DNA from: Puerhibacterium puerhi
GTDB lineage: Bacteria; Actinomycetota; Actinomycetes; Actinomycetales; Cellulomonadaceae
Assembly: GCF_009846865.1 (NCBI RefSeq)
Contig: NZ_WUWN01000008.1
Span: 62,001 to 126,000, forward strand
DNA length: 64,000 bases
Direction: 5' to 3'
Shown: positions 9,345-21,824 of the stretch, piece by piece
Layout: each line of letters opens with the position of its first letter
Position numbering within the stretch: position 1 is the stretch's first letter
Translations under genes and position numbers: made by a program
The notes under the pieces: model-generated
What the model was told of the DNA's origin: nothing
The model's input: only the letters and a program-made list of their open reading frames with translations
The model's database searches: none

Positions 9345-10028
9345 GTGCCGCTGACCCGTGAGCAGATGGCCGCCCGCGCGGCCCGCGAGCTGCGCGACGG
9401 CTGGTACGTCAACCTGGGCATCGGCCTGCCCACGCTGGTGCCCAACCACGTGCCCGACGACGTCGAGCTGGTGCTGCAGTCGGAGAACGGGCTGCTCGGC
9501 GTGGGCCCGTACCCCACCGAGGACGAGGTCGACCCCGACCTGATCAACGCCGGCAAGGAGACCGTCACGCTGCGCCCGGGGGCCGCGACGTTCGACTCCG
9601 CGCTGAGCTTCGGGATGATCCGCGGCGGCAAGATCGACGCCGCGATCCTCGGCGGCATGCAGGTGTCCGCCGCCGGCGACCTGGCCAACTGGATGATCCC
9701 CGGCAAGATGGTCAAGGGCCCCGGCGGCGCCATGGACCTGGTGCACGGCGCCGGGCTGGTCATCGTGCTCATGGAGCACGTGGCCCGGGACGGGTCGCCC
9801 AAGCTGCTGGACGCGTGCACGCTGCCGCTGACCGGCCGCGGCGTCGTCGACCGGGTGATCACCGACCTGGCCGTCCTGGACGTCACGCCGGCCGGGTTCG
9901 TGCTGACCGAGCTCGCGCCCGGCGTCACCGTCGACGACGTGCGCGCGGCGACCGGCGCCCCGCTCGAGGTCTCCCCCGCCCTGTCGGTGGTGGCGCCGGA
10001 CGCCGCGCCCGCGGAGGTGCCGGCATGA
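9345..10028 (+). CDS. scoB: 3-oxoacid CoA-transferase subunit B
   Basis: 227 residues starting at GTG. The catalytic glutamate is Glu47 in the family motif SENG (46-49), preceded by [12 protein letters not shown] (23-34); [19 protein letters not shown] is the usual central signature. The glutamate forms the enzyme-CoA thioester during transfer to acetoacetate. It is tightly coupled: the start lies three bases after scoA and its stop overlaps the thiolase ATG by four bases, so the three proteins are made from one message. Confidence 0.93.
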   Translation: MPLTREQMAARAARELRDGWYVNLGIGLPTLVPNHVPDDVELVLQSENGLLGVGPYPTEDEVDPDLINAGKETVTLRPGAATFDSALSFGMIRGGKIDAAILGGMQVSAAGDLANWMIPGKMVKGPGGAMDLVHGAGLVIVLMEHVARDGSPKLLDACTLPLTGRGVVDRVITDLAVLDVTPAGFVLTELAPGVTVDDVRAATGAPLEVSPALSVVAPDAAPAEVPA

Positions 10029-11242
10029 CCGCGGGGGCCGCCGCGACGGGGCCCGCGCCGGACGACGTCGTCGTCGTGGCCGCCGCCCGCACGCCGCTGG
10101 GCCGGTTCCGCGGCGCGCTGGCCCCGCGGTCGGCCGTCGAGCTCGGCGCCGTCGCCGCCGGGGCCGCGCTGGAGCGGGCCGCCGGGCTGACGGCGGCGGA
10201 CGTCGACGCCGTCGTCGTCGGCCAGGTGCTGCAGGCCGGCGCCGGGCAGAACCCGGCCCGGCAGACCGCCGTCGCCGCCGGCGTGCCGCTGGCCACCCCG
10301 GCGGTCACCGTGAACAAGGTCTGCCTGTCCGGGCTGACCGCCGTGATCGACGCCGCCCGGCTGCTGCGCACCGGCGAGGCGACGGTCGCCCTGGCCGGCG
10401 GCCAGGAGTCGATGACGAACGCGCCGCACCTGCTGCCCCGGGCGCGCCTCGGCCTGGGCTACGGCGACGCCACCCTGGTGGACGCCGTGGCGCGCGACGG
10501 GCTGACCGACGCGTTCGACGGGCGGGCCATGGGCCTGGCCACCGAGGGGCACAACCGCGGCGAGGCGTTCGTCTCCCGCGCCGAGCAGGACGCCATCGCG
10601 GCGGCGTCCCACCAGCGGGCGGCCGCGGCGGCGAAGGACGGCGTCTTCGTGGCCGAGCTCGCCCCCGTGCCGGTGCCGCAGCGGCGCGGCGAGCCCGTGG
10701 TCGTGACCGACGACGAGGGCGTGCGCCCGGACACCACCCCCGAGGCGCTGGCGCGGCTGCGCCCGGCGTTCGCCCCCGACGGCACCATCACCGCGGGCAA
10801 CGCCTCGCAGCTGACGGACGGGGCGGCCGCCGTCGTGCTCACCACCCGGGCCCGGGCCGAGGCAGCCGGCGCCGACGTCCTGGCCACGGTGCGCGCGCAC
10901 GGGCAGGTGGCCGGCCCGGACACGTCGCTGCACTCCCAGCCGGCGCGGGCGCTCGAGCGCGCGCTGGCCCGGCAGGGCTGGACGCCAGGCGACCTCGACC
11001 TGGTGGAGATCAACGAGGCGTTCGCCGCGGTGGTGGCCGTCTCGGCCCGGCGCCTGGGCCTCGACCTGGAGCAGGTCAACCCGCACGGCGGCGGCATCTC
11101 GCTGGGCCACCCGATCGGCGCCTCGGGCGCCCGGCTGGTGGTGCACGCCGCGCACGAGCTGCGCCGCCGCGGCGGCGGGCGCGCCGCCGTCGCCCTGTGC
11201 GGCGGCGGGGGCCAGGGTGAGGCGCTCCTCCTGGAGGCCTGA
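10025..11242 (+). CDS. Acetyl-CoA C-acetyltransferase (thiolase)
   Basis: 405 residues. Thiolase active-site residues: nucleophilic Cys100 in VNKVCLSGL, His in EINEAFA, His in GHPIGASG and the final Cys in ALCGGGGQG. Cleaves acetoacetyl-CoA to two acetyl-CoA, finishing the 3-hydroxybutyrate route encoded by the operon. The usual NVNGGAIALGHP segment reads [13 protein letters not shown], a mild variation that keeps the catalytic histidine. The ATG overlaps the scoB stop; the longer frame upstream is only a shadow of scoB. It converges with the ramB-like gene. Confidence 0.93.
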   Translation: MTAGAAATGPAPDDVVVVAAARTPLGRFRGALAPRSAVELGAVAAGAALERAAGLTAADVDAVVVGQVLQAGAGQNPARQTAVAAGVPLATPAVTVNKVCLSGLTAVIDAARLLRTGEATVALAGGQESMTNAPHLLPRARLGLGYGDATLVDAVARDGLTDAFDGRAMGLATEGHNRGEAFVSRAEQDAIAAASHQRAAAAAKDGVFVAELAPVPVPQRRGEPVVVTDDEGVRPDTTPEALARLRPAFAPDGTITAGNASQLTDGAAAVVLTTRARAEAAGADVLATVRAHGQVAGPDTSLHSQPARALERALARQGWTPGDLDLVEINEAFAAVVAVSARRLGLDLEQVNPHGGGISLGHPIGASGARLVVHAAHELRRRGGGRAAVALCGGGGQGEALLLEA

Positions 11243-11279
11243 CCGCCCTCCTGGTCGTGCGGCCCGGCGGCGGGTCAGG
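11238..11279. terminator. Possible weak hairpin between thiolase and ramB-like genes
   Basis: CCTGACC (11238-11244) and GGTCAGG (11273-11279) form a short inverted repeat that includes both convergent stop codons. The loop is 28 nt, so the structure is marginal. Confidence 0.25.
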
Positions 11280-12858
11280 GCTGCGGGGCGTGCCGCTCGA
11301 GGAACTCGTACACCTCGGTGGCGTCCACGCCAGGGCTGGCGCCCTGCGGCATGGCCGCGAGCATCGAGGCGTGCGGCCGCGCGCTCGGGTAGGCGTGCCC
11401 CGCCCACCGCTCCGCGAGCGAGCGCGGCGGCCGCCGGCAGCACGCCTCGTCCGGGCACCGCGACGTCGACCGCGCCGTCGTCTCCCGCCCGAGGAACCAC
11501 TTCACCTGCGCGAACGGCACGCCCACCGAGACGGAGAACTGCCCCTCGGGCGTGTCCGCGACGCGCGACGTGCACCAGTAGGTGCCCGTGGGCGTGTCCG
11601 TGTACTGGTAGTACGGGCTGAGCCGGTCGGGCACGTCGAACACCCGCCGCGCCGTCCAGTGCTTGCACACGTACTGGCCCTCGACGGTGCCGAGCGCGTC
11701 GGCGGGGAACCGCACGCCGTCGTTCTCGTACGCCTTGTGGATCACCCCGGACACGTGCACCTTCATGAAGTGCACCGCCACCCCCAGGTGGCGGGTGGCC
11801 AGGTTGGTGAAGCGGTGCGCGGCGGTCTCGTAGGAGACGGCGAACGCGTCGCGCAGGTCCTCGATCGAGATGGACCGCGACTCCTTGGCCGCGCGCAGGA
11901 ACCGCACCGCGTCGCGCTCGGGCAGCAGCAACGCCGCGCACAGGTAGTTGGCCTCGACCCGCTGGCGCAGCAGCTCGGCGTAGTCGCGCGGCTCGGCGTG
12001 CCCGAGCACGTGCGAGGCCAGCGCCTGCAGCAGCGCCGAGCGCGCGTCGGAGCGGCCGCGGATGCCGTTGCTCGGCAGGTAGACCCGCCCGTGGCGGCGG
12101 TCGATCACCGCGCGCGTGGAGTGCGGCAGGTCGGGCACGTAGTGGATGGCGAACCCCAGGTGCGCGGCGAGCTCGCTCGCCTGCCGCTGCGGCAGCGGGC
12201 CGCCGCGGTGGCCGACGTCGTCGAGCAGCCCGCGGGCCACCGCCTCCAGCTCGGGGAAGTAGTTGTCCTGCGCGCGCATGTCGGCCCGCAGCTCGGTGTT
12301 GGCCCGCCGGGCCTCCTCGGGCGTGGCGGCCCGCTCGGTGTGCAGCCGCTCGAGCTCGCGCTGCAGCGCGACGACCGCCTCCAGCGCGTCGGTCGGCAGC
12401 CCCTTGCCCACCCGCACGGGCTTGATGCCCAGGGCGGCGAAGAGCGGGCCGCGCTGGGCGCGCTCCAGCTCGATCTCCAGCGCGTCGCGGCGCGACGGCG
12501 GCTCCGGCGCCAGCAGGTCCTCCACGCTCGCGCCCAGCGCGCGGGCCACCGCCTGCAGCCGCGCGATCGTCGGCTCCCGGCGCCCGTTCTCCAGCAGGGA
12601 GACCTGCGACGGCGCCCGGCCGACGGCGGCGGCCAGCTCCTCGAGCGTCATGCCGCGGCGGGTGCGCAGGTGGCGGATGCGCCGGCCGATCGTCAGCGCG
12701 TCCGGCTCGTCCGCGAGCGGCACGGCGGGCTGCGGGGCCGGGCGCCCGACGGCGGCCGGTGGGACGGGACGGGCCGCGGGGCGCGGTGCTGAGCCCGCCG
12801 CCGGCCGCGGCGAGCCGGGATCTCTCGACGTCGAGATAGCCATGACTGAGGGTGACAC
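11275..12858 (-). CDS. ramB: RamB-like XRE/ScfR-family regulator of acetate and glyoxylate metabolism
   Basis: About 527 residues. HTH_XRE at about 57-116 ([31 protein letters not shown] region), a middle IrrE-like peptidase domain, and a C-terminal ScfR/DUF2083 part with conserved Cys near [13 protein letters not shown]. The metallopeptidase HExxH is degenerate: HVLGH lacks the glutamate, so it is presumably a sensor rather than an enzyme. RamB of Corynebacterium controls aceA, aceB and ald; here the gene diverges directly from aceA-aceB. Start choice: GTG 12858 has GGAAGG eight bases ahead, whereas the ATG at 12843 has no ribosome site. The name is by family and context, not by demonstrated orthology. 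Confidence 0.85.
   Translation of the reverse strand: MSPSVMAISTSRDPGSPRPAAGSAPRPAARPVPPAAVGRPAPQPAVPLADEPDALTIGRRIRHLRTRRGMTLEELAAAVGRAPSQVSLLENGRREPTIARLQAVARALGASVEDLLAPEPPSRRDALEIELERAQRGPLFAALGIKPVRVGKGLPTDALEAVVALQRELERLHTERAATPEEARRANTELRADMRAQDNYFPELEAVARGLLDDVGHRGGPLPQRQASELAAHLGFAIHYVPDLPHSTRAVIDRRHGRVYLPSNGIRGRSDARSALLQALASHVLGHAEPRDYAELLRQRVEANYLCAALLLPERDAVRFLRAAKESRSISIEDLRDAFAVSYETAAHRFTNLATRHLGVAVHFMKVHVSGVIHKAYENDGVRFPADALGTVEGQYVCKHWTARRVFDVPDRLSPYYQYTDTPTGTYWCTSRVADTPEGQFSVSVGVPFAQVKWFLGRETTARSTSRCPDEACCRRPPRSLAERWAGHAYPSARPHASMLAAMPQGASPGVDATEVYEFLERHAPQP
12823..12836. promoter_or_regulatory. Perfect 14-bp palindrome at the 5' end of the ramB-like gene
   Basis: TCTCGACGTCGAGA is a perfect palindrome lying in the first codons of the ramB-like gene. 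Its right half continues as CGAGATAG (12832-12839), the same word found in the aceA-aceB spacer and near the aldehyde dehydrogenase gene. It could serve autoregulation; this is inferred. Confidence 0.4.
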
Positions 12859-12992
12859 GGCCGGGACCTTCCGTGAAGGAGAAGAACCGGGAAACTTCTC
12901 CGCCGCGCACCGGGACGCGGAGCGGCGACAGGGAGGAACGTCGGTGTCACGGCACCGCCGACGACGCACGCCCGCCCCCGAAGGAGGACCCG

Positions 12993-14351
12993 ATGACCAC
13001 GCTCACCGACCGCCCCCACGGCACCACCCCCGCCGGCTCCCCCACCGCCCCTGCCACCGCCCCCGTCGCCCGCCCCGGCGACCAGGTGCAGACCGCCGAG
13101 GAGCTCGCCGGGCAGTGGGCCGCCGACCCGCGCTGGGCCGGCGTCCGGCGCGGCTTCACGGCCGACGACGTGGTGGCGCTGCGCGGGTCGGTCCGCGAGG
13201 AGCACACGCTGGCCCGCCGCGGCGCCGAGCGGCTGTGGGAGCTGCTGCACGCCGCGGAGCCGGTCCGGGCGCTCGGCGCGCTGACCGGCCAGCAGGCCGT
13301 GCAGCAGGTCAAGGCCGGCCTGCAGGCGATCTACCTGTCCGGCTGGCAGGTCGCCGCCGACGCCAACCTCGCCGGGCAGACCTACCCCGACCAGTCGCTC
13401 TACCCGGCGAACTCGGTGCCGCAGGTGGTGCGCCGCATCAACAACGCGCTGCTGCGCGCCGACCAGGTGGAGCACGCCGAGGCCGGCGCCCCGAGCCGGG
13501 ACTGGCTGGCCCCCATCGTCGCCGACGCGGAGGCCGGGTTCGGCGGACCCCTGAACGCCTACGAACTGATGCACGCGATGATCGCCGCCGGCGCCGCGGG
13601 CGTGCACTGGGAGGACCAGCTCGCCAGCGAGAAGAAGTGCGGCCACCTGGGCGGCAAGGTCCTCGTCCCGACGGCGCAGCACGTGCGCACGCTGGACGCC
13701 GCCCGGCTGGCGGCCGACGTCGCCGGCGTGCCGACCGTGATCGTCGCCCGCACCGACGCGCTCGCGGCGGACCTGCTGACCTCCGACGTCGACCCGCGCG
13801 ACCAGGAGTTCCTCACCGGCGAGCGCACCGCCGAGGGCTTCTACCGGGTCCGCAGCGGCATCGAGCCGGTGATCGCCCGCGGCCTGGCCTACGCCGAGCA
13901 CGCCGACCTGCTGTGGGTCGAGACCGGCGCCCCCGACCTGGCGCTCGCCCGCCGGTTCGCCGAGGCCGTGCACGAGCGGTTCCCCGGCAAGCTGCTGGCC
14001 TACAACTGCTCGCCGTCGTTCAACTGGAAGAAGCACCTGTCGGACGCCGAGATCGCCACGTTCCAGCGCGAGCTGGGCGCGATGGGCTACCGGTTCCAGT
14101 TCATCACCCTGGCCGGCTTCCACGCCCTGAGCCACTCGATGTTCGCCCTGGCCCGCGGCTACGCCGAGCGCGCCATGAGCGCCTACGTCGACCTGCAGCA
14201 GGCCGAGCTGGCCGCCGAGGCCGACGGCTACACCGCCACCCGCCACCAGCGGGAGGTCGGCACCGGCTACTTCGACCGGGTCGCCACCGCCGTGAACCCC
14301 ACCGCGGCGACCCTCGCCCTGGCCGGCTCCACCGAGACGGCGCAGTTCTGA
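12993..14351 (+). CDS. aceA: Isocitrate lyase
   Basis: 452 residues. The catalytic loop KKCGH is at 214-218 with Cys216, preceded by the substrate-binding [17 protein letters not shown] and [15 protein letters not shown] complete the active-site signature. It splits isocitrate into glyoxylate and succinate, the first step of the glyoxylate bypass needed when acetyl-CoA is the carbon source. Start ATG with AAGGAGG at 12981-12987. Residues 1-30 are a Thr/Pro/Ala-rich extension, which malate synthase downstream also carries (both begin MTTLT). It diverges from the ramB-like gene. Confidence 0.97.
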   Translation: MTTLTDRPHGTTPAGSPTAPATAPVARPGDQVQTAEELAGQWAADPRWAGVRRGFTADDVVALRGSVREEHTLARRGAERLWELLHAAEPVRALGALTGQQAVQQVKAGLQAIYLSGWQVAADANLAGQTYPDQSLYPANSVPQVVRRINNALLRADQVEHAEAGAPSRDWLAPIVADAEAGFGGPLNAYELMHAMIAAGAAGVHWEDQLASEKKCGHLGGKVLVPTAQHVRTLDAARLAADVAGVPTVIVARTDALAADLLTSDVDPRDQEFLTGERTAEGFYRVRSGIEPVIARGLAYAEHADLLWVETGAPDLALARRFAEAVHERFPGKLLAYNCSPSFNWKKHLSDAEIATFQRELGAMGYRFQFITLAGFHALSHSMFALARGYAERAMSAYVDLQQAELAAEADGYTATRHQREVGTGYFDRVATAVNPTAATLALAGSTETAQF

Positions 14352-14365
14352 CCCTCTTCTGACCG

Positions 14366-14416
14366 CGAGATAGAGAGCTCCCGCGCCGAGATAGAGAGCT
14401 CTCCGCCGAGACAGAC
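14366..14416. repeat. Three phased direct repeats between aceA and aceB
   Basis: CGAGATAGAGAGCTC occurs at 14366-14380 and again at 14387-14401, and a diverged copy CGAGACAGAC at 14407-14416. Spacings are 21 and 20 bp, close to two helical turns, so all copies face the same side of the DNA. The second copy also contains the palindrome GAGAGCTCTC. Such phasing suggests protein binding, possibly to regulate aceB apart from aceA. Confidence 0.6.
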
Positions 14417-14434
14417 CTTTCCCCGGAGGACCCC

Positions 14435-16147
<1,713 letters not shown>

Positions 16148-16180
16148 TCGCGGCGTGATCCCTCCGCCCGCCGCGCGGCG

Positions 16181-16215
16181 GGTGCCCCGGCGGCCGGCCC
16201 GGCCGCCGGGGCACC
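16181..16215 (+). terminator. Terminator hairpin after aceB
   Basis: Perfect 17-bp arms (16181-16197 and 16199-16215) around a single central base, opening GGTGCCCCGG. It lies 34 bases after the aceB stop. No U-tract. Confidence 0.65.
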
Positions 16216-16339
16216 GGCGCGTCCGCTCGCCCAAAGAACCGGGCGCCCTCCCGAGCGGGCGGGCCGCGGGCGGTGCCCCCAGGGGCCGGGCCTGTGGACG
16301 GGCCGACCGGGCGCCGAGCGCGGCGGGCAGCGTCGAGCC

Positions 16340-16768
16340 ATGGACACCTTCGGCGCCCCCCTGCTCCCCGGCGACCTCGTCGAGGACGACGACCAGCTGC
16401 TCGAGCTCGCCGCCTTCCTGGCCGGCGACGCCCGACCTCGCCGCCGCTGCCTGCTGCTGACGTGGCTCGACGCGGACGACCGTGTGCCCGGCGTGCTGCT
16501 GCCGCTGCACGGCATCCCCGACGTGCCCGACGACGAGCGCTCCGCCCGGTTCGGCCGGCTCGCCGCCGGCGTCGTGGCCGAGCACCTGCCCGGCGGCAGC
16601 GTGGTCGCCGTGCTGGAGCGGCCCGGCGGCGCGGCCCTCACCGAGAGCGACCGGGCCTGGAACGCGATGCTGCGGGCCCAGGCCCGCGAGCGCGGGTTCC
16701 GGGTGCGCGGCTTCTTCGTCGCCGCGGGCGGACAGGTGCGCCCGCTCACCCTCGACGACGCCGAGTGA
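16340..16768 (+). CDS. Hypothetical protein, 142 residues
   Basis: Not recognised. The frame has strong actinobacterial codon bias. It encodes a small acidic N terminus (LVEDDDQLLELAAFL), then alternating beta-like strands (RRCLLLTWLDAD, GSVVAVLERPGG) and an arginine-rich helix (RAWNAMLRAQARERGFRVRG) leading to FFVAAGGQVRPLTLDD. The composition suggests a soluble alpha/beta protein of about 15 kDa. No signal peptide and no membrane helix. No clear ribosome site precedes the ATG. It lies between the aceB terminator and the convergent phytase-like gene and shows no operon partner. Confidence 0.6.
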   Translation: MDTFGAPLLPGDLVEDDDQLLELAAFLAGDARPRRRCLLLTWLDADDRVPGVLLPLHGIPDVPDDERSARFGRLAAGVVAEHLPGGSVVAVLERPGGAALTESDRAWNAMLRAQARERGFRVRGFFVAAGGQVRPLTLDDAE

Positions 16769-16821
16769 CGCGGGCAGCGCCGGTCCGTTGTCGCCTGGGT
16801 GTGGGTGTCGGTGCAGCCACG

Positions 16822-19800
16822 TCAGCCGGGCAGCCCCGGCAGGCCGCGCAGCCGGCGCCGCGCGACGACGACCGCCGTCCCGCCGCCGAGCAGCACGAGC
16901 GCCACCACCACGAGGGCACCCACCTGCACGCCCGTCTGGGCCAGGGAACCCGGACCGGCGCCGGCCGCGGCCTCGCCCCCGGCGCCCGCCCCGTCCGCGG
17001 CGAGCACCACCAGCTCGGTCCACAGCACGCGGCCGTCCACCTGGCCGACGAGCGCGAACCGGTGCTCGCCCGCCGCGACCTCAGCCGGGACCGTCACCGT
17101 CGCGGTGAGCGCGCCCGACGCGTCGGCGCGGTACGTGCCGAGGTCGACGGGCGTGGAGAACAGCGTCGCCGCGACCCACTCGCCCGGCGCGAAGCCATCC
17201 GCCGTGACGGCCACGGTCTGCCCGGCCCGCACGGTCGGCGGAGAGAGCGTCACGCCGCCGTGGTTGGCGTCCGTGAGGTCCTCGGCGGTGATCGTGTGCA
17301 GCGGGGACGACGGCGGCTGCTCACCGGCCCCGGCAGGGACGCCCGGCGCCTCCGGGCCGCCAGGCTGCTCGGGCCCGCCAGGCTGCTCGGGGCCGCCGGG
17401 CTGCTCGGGGCCGCCGGGCTGCTGCGGGCCGCCCGGCTGCTGCGGACCGGGCTCGCCGGCCTCGGGGAACACGTCCGTCGCTGCGCCGAGGCGCAGCAGC
17501 ACGGTCTCGCCGGTGGCGTCCGACAGCCCGTCGTTGTCGGTGATCGCCCAGACGGTGCCATCCCCGCCGATCGTCAGACCCTCGAGCTTCTCCTGCGTCC
17601 AGCCGTTCGTCGCGCGCAGGTCCGGCAGGACGTCGTGCGCGAGCGTCTTGGTCACCGTCACCGGGGTGATCGACGCGGCGCCGACCGCGACCTGCGGCAC
17701 GTCGACCGTGTAGACGCGCTTGATCGCGGCGGCCGGCCCGTTGAGCTTGTCCCGCTCGATCACGGCGAGCGTGTCGTCGTCGACGACCGTCAGCTCGCTC
17801 AGGCCGATCCAGTCGCCGTCGGTCGACGTCGTCTCGAGCGGGTAGGCGAACCAGTCCCAGGTGCCGCTCGTGACGTCGTAGCGCCCCAGCCGCGCGGTCC
17901 CCGCGGCGCCGCCCTCGTCGGTGGCCAGGCCCCGCTGGAGCGCCACCCACACCTGCTCGGCGTCGCCGGTGCCGTGGGCTGCGACGCCCTCGATGCCCTG
18001 CTTGCCGAGGCCGGCGGCGACGGCGGCGGGCAGCGCGACGCGCTGCTGCACCGCGCCGGCGGCGTCGACGCGCACGACGGCGTTCGCCTCGCCGCTCGCG
18101 CCCTCCACGCCGAGCCAGAAGCCCCCTGCGGCGCGGGCGGCGACGCCTTCGACGTCGAGGCCGACCGGCTCGCCGTCCTCGGTCAGCGTCACGGAGCGGT
18201 CGATCACCGCCGGGGTCCCCTCGCCGTACCCGCTGACGTCGAGCGAGAGCAGCTGCGTCACCGCGAAGGCGGCGTCGGTCGCCGTCCACAGCCGCGCGGG
18301 GTCGGCCGGGTCGGCGCTCAGCGCGCCGAGCGCGCCCCAGCCGATGGGCGTCCCCGTAGCCGGGCCCTCGGTGGCGTCCGCGGAGACCACGCTCGGGAAC
18401 TGCGGCGTGCCCGCGGCGTCGGCCCAGCGCTCGCCGCGGCCGAAGACCGAGACGCTCGCCCGGACGCCCGCCTCGGCGTCGTCGGTCTCGCTGGAGACCA
18501 CCAGGAGGTCGCGCTCCGGGACCGCGAGGAGGCCCTCCGGGCCGTTGGTCGTGGCGAGCACCTGCACGAAGCGCGGCGTGGCGGGGTCGGTGACGTCGTA
18601 CACCGCCACGAAGTTGGACCGCTCGGAGCCGACGAACGCGTACCGCACGCCGCCGAGCGTCGCGACGGTCAGCCCCTCGGGCTCGACGCCCTTCTTGCCC
18701 GCGCGGTCCTCCGTGTGCAGGCCGACGCGCACCGCGAGCCGTTCGAGCTCGGCGCCCGCGTCCCAGACGACCTCGCCCGTCGCGGCGTCGAACACCGACC
18801 AGCCGCGCGTGCCGCCCTTCCAGTCACCCTCGTTGGCGGTGGCGACGTGGTCGTCGTCGAGCCAGCCGATCGCGTCGGGCTCGCGCGGCGTCGCCGGGAT
18901 CGACCCGGTCTGGTCGATCACGCCGTCGTCCTCGGTGTCGATGCCGGAGACCGCGACGGCGCCGGCCGAGAACACCGTCTCGACCGTCCCGGAGGCGATG
19001 TCCACGACGGCGACGCCGTTGTTCTCCTGCAGCGTCACGGCCACCTTGTCGCCGGCCGGGTTCACCGCGACGTACTCCGGCTCCGGGTCCTGCGGCGTGT
19101 CGAGACCGGCCGCCGCGACCACGGGCAGCGGCGCGCCGGCGCCGTCGACGAACGACACCGCGCGCGTCGACCAGGCGGCGGGGTCGTCGCCGGGCAGGTC
19201 GAGGATCTGCAGGAAGCCGGCGGGCAGCTGCGGCAGGTCGCCCTCCTCGCCGCCCTCGGGCGTCGCCTCCTCGTCGCGCTGGTTCTCGATGGCGACGACG
19301 GCGTGCGCACCGTCCGGCGTCACGGCGATCGAGTCGGGCTGGCCGCCGAGGTCGAGCGAGCGCACCCGCTGGCGCGTGGCCAGGTCCACGACGTCGAGGC
19401 GGCCGCTGGGCTCGGTGAAGCTCGCGGACGTGTCGACGACGACCAGGACGTACCGGCCGACGATCGCCACCGACGTCGGCTCGTCGTGCTCGGAGCCGAG
19501 CTCGGCGAGGCTCAGCGTGCCCAGGCCCTTCGGCGCGCTCGGGTCGCTGATGTCGACGAAGCCGATGCGGCGCGCCGCGGCGTCGGTGGACACGACGGTC
19601 CGGCCGTCCTCGCTCACCGCGGAGATCTCGGCGACGGTCTCGTCGCCGACGGCGTCGCCGGCGGGCCGGTTCTGGTAGACGGGGTAGGTGGCCAGGCGGT
19701 GGAACGTCTCCGCCGGGGCGGGCGAGACCCAGGTGCCGGCCGCCGCTGTGCCGGCCGTGGCGGCGCCCGTCCCGGCCGAGGCGGCGCCCGTCCCGGCCGA

Positions 19801-19911
19801 GGCGGCGACGGGCGACAGCGCCCCGACGCACGCGGTGAGCGCGACGCCGGTGGCGACGAGCGCGGTGAGGGGCGCGCGGCGGGCTGCCGGGCGCGCTGAG
19901 GTCGGTGACAT
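16822..19911 (-). CDS. Secreted esterase/phytase-like beta-propeller protein with LAxTG wall-anchor signal
   Basis: 1029 residues. Signal peptide 1-38, then a choice-of-anchor-I-like propeller to about residue 480 (repeated VDISDPSAPK, SIAVTPDG, VAVNPAGD motifs), then an esterase-like/phytase domain (GLDVEGVAARAAGGFWLGVEG, EGLTIGGDGTVWAITDNDG). A Gly-Pro-Gln/Glu linker of about six seven-residue repeats follows, then an immunoglobulin-like domain, LAQTG, a hydrophobic helix and a basic tail. LAQTG fits the LAxTG signal of class E sortases. Start ATG with AAGGAGAG. Activity on phosphate esters is a family-level guess. It lies just downstream of, and separated by a hairpin from, the alpha-glucosidase operon. 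Confidence 0.85.
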   Translation of the reverse strand: MSPTSARPAARRAPLTALVATGVALTACVGALSPVAASAGTGAASAGTGAATAGTAAAGTWVSPAPAETFHRLATYPVYQNRPAGDAVGDETVAEISAVSEDGRTVVSTDAAARRIGFVDISDPSAPKGLGTLSLAELGSEHDEPTSVAIVGRYVLVVVDTSASFTEPSGRLDVVDLATRQRVRSLDLGGQPDSIAVTPDGAHAVVAIENQRDEEATPEGGEEGDLPQLPAGFLQILDLPGDDPAAWSTRAVSFVDGAGAPLPVVAAAGLDTPQDPEPEYVAVNPAGDKVAVTLQENNGVAVVDIASGTVETVFSAGAVAVSGIDTEDDGVIDQTGSIPATPREPDAIGWLDDDHVATANEGDWKGGTRGWSVFDAATGEVVWDAGAELERLAVRVGLHTEDRAGKKGVEPEGLTVATLGGVRYAFVGSERSNFVAVYDVTDPATPRFVQVLATTNGPEGLLAVPERDLLVVSSETDDAEAGVRASVSVFGRGERWADAAGTPQFPSVVSADATEGPATGTPIGWGALGALSADPADPARLWTATDAAFAVTQLLSLDVSGYGEGTPAVIDRSVTLTEDGEPVGLDVEGVAARAAGGFWLGVEGASGEANAVVRVDAAGAVQQRVALPAAVAAGLGKQGIEGVAAHGTGDAEQVWVALQRGLATDEGGAAGTARLGRYDVTSGTWDWFAYPLETTSTDGDWIGLSELTVVDDDTLAVIERDKLNGPAAAIKRVYTVDVPQVAVGAASITPVTVTKTLAHDVLPDLRATNGWTQEKLEGLTIGGDGTVWAITDNDGLSDATGETVLLRLGAATDVFPEAGEPGPQQPGGPQQPGGPEQPGGPEQPGGPEQPGGPEAPGVPAGAGEQPPSSPLHTITAEDLTDANHGGVTLSPPTVRAGQTVAVTADGFAPGEWVAATLFSTPVDLGTYRADASGALTATVTVPAEVAAGEHRFALVGQVDGRVLWTELVVLAADGAGAGGEAAAGAGPGSLAQTGVQVGALVVVALVLLGGGTAVVVARRRLRGLPGLPG
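17354..17443. repeat. 18-bp tandem repeats encoding the Pro/Gly linker
   Basis: Five consecutive 18-bp units related to GGGCCGCCGGGCTGCTCG, the central ones nearly identical. They are in frame in the phytase-like gene and encode (E/Q)QPGGP units, so copy number can vary without breaking the frame. Confidence 0.7.
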
Positions 19912-20072
19912 GTCTCTCCTTCGACGTGAGCCGAGGGAGAGGGTCGTGCCGGCCGGTGGCGCCGCGACGTCCCGGAGCCGACGGGCGCGTGACCGGCTGG
20001 TGAACAGTGCGCCCGCCCGCTCCGGCGGGCAGGCACCGGCGGGCACGGGCGCGACGGCCGCAGCCGGGCGAC

Positions 20073-20104
20073 GGCGCGCCGCCCCGCGGAGGGGGCGGCG
20101 CGCC
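20073..20104 (-). terminator. Terminator hairpin after the alpha-glucosidase operon
   Basis: Arms GGCGCGCCGCCCC (20073-20085) and its complement (20092-20104) with a 6-nt loop, 19 bases past the alpha-glucosidase stop on the minus strand. The remaining spacer to 19912 holds only the start region of the phytase-like gene. Confidence 0.6.
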
Positions 20105-20123
20105 GGGTCAGCGGGTCACCGGG

Positions 20124-21779
<1,656 letters not shown>

Positions 21780-21824
21780 GCGGTGCAGGCTCGCTTTCGG
21801 TCGGTACGACGAGTGCCGGAGCGG

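Noticed and set aside
8942-12910. 1322-codon open frame on the minus strand
   Set aside because: It overlaps thiolase, scoB and the ramB-like gene in other frames and has Arg/Gly/Pro-rich shadow composition.
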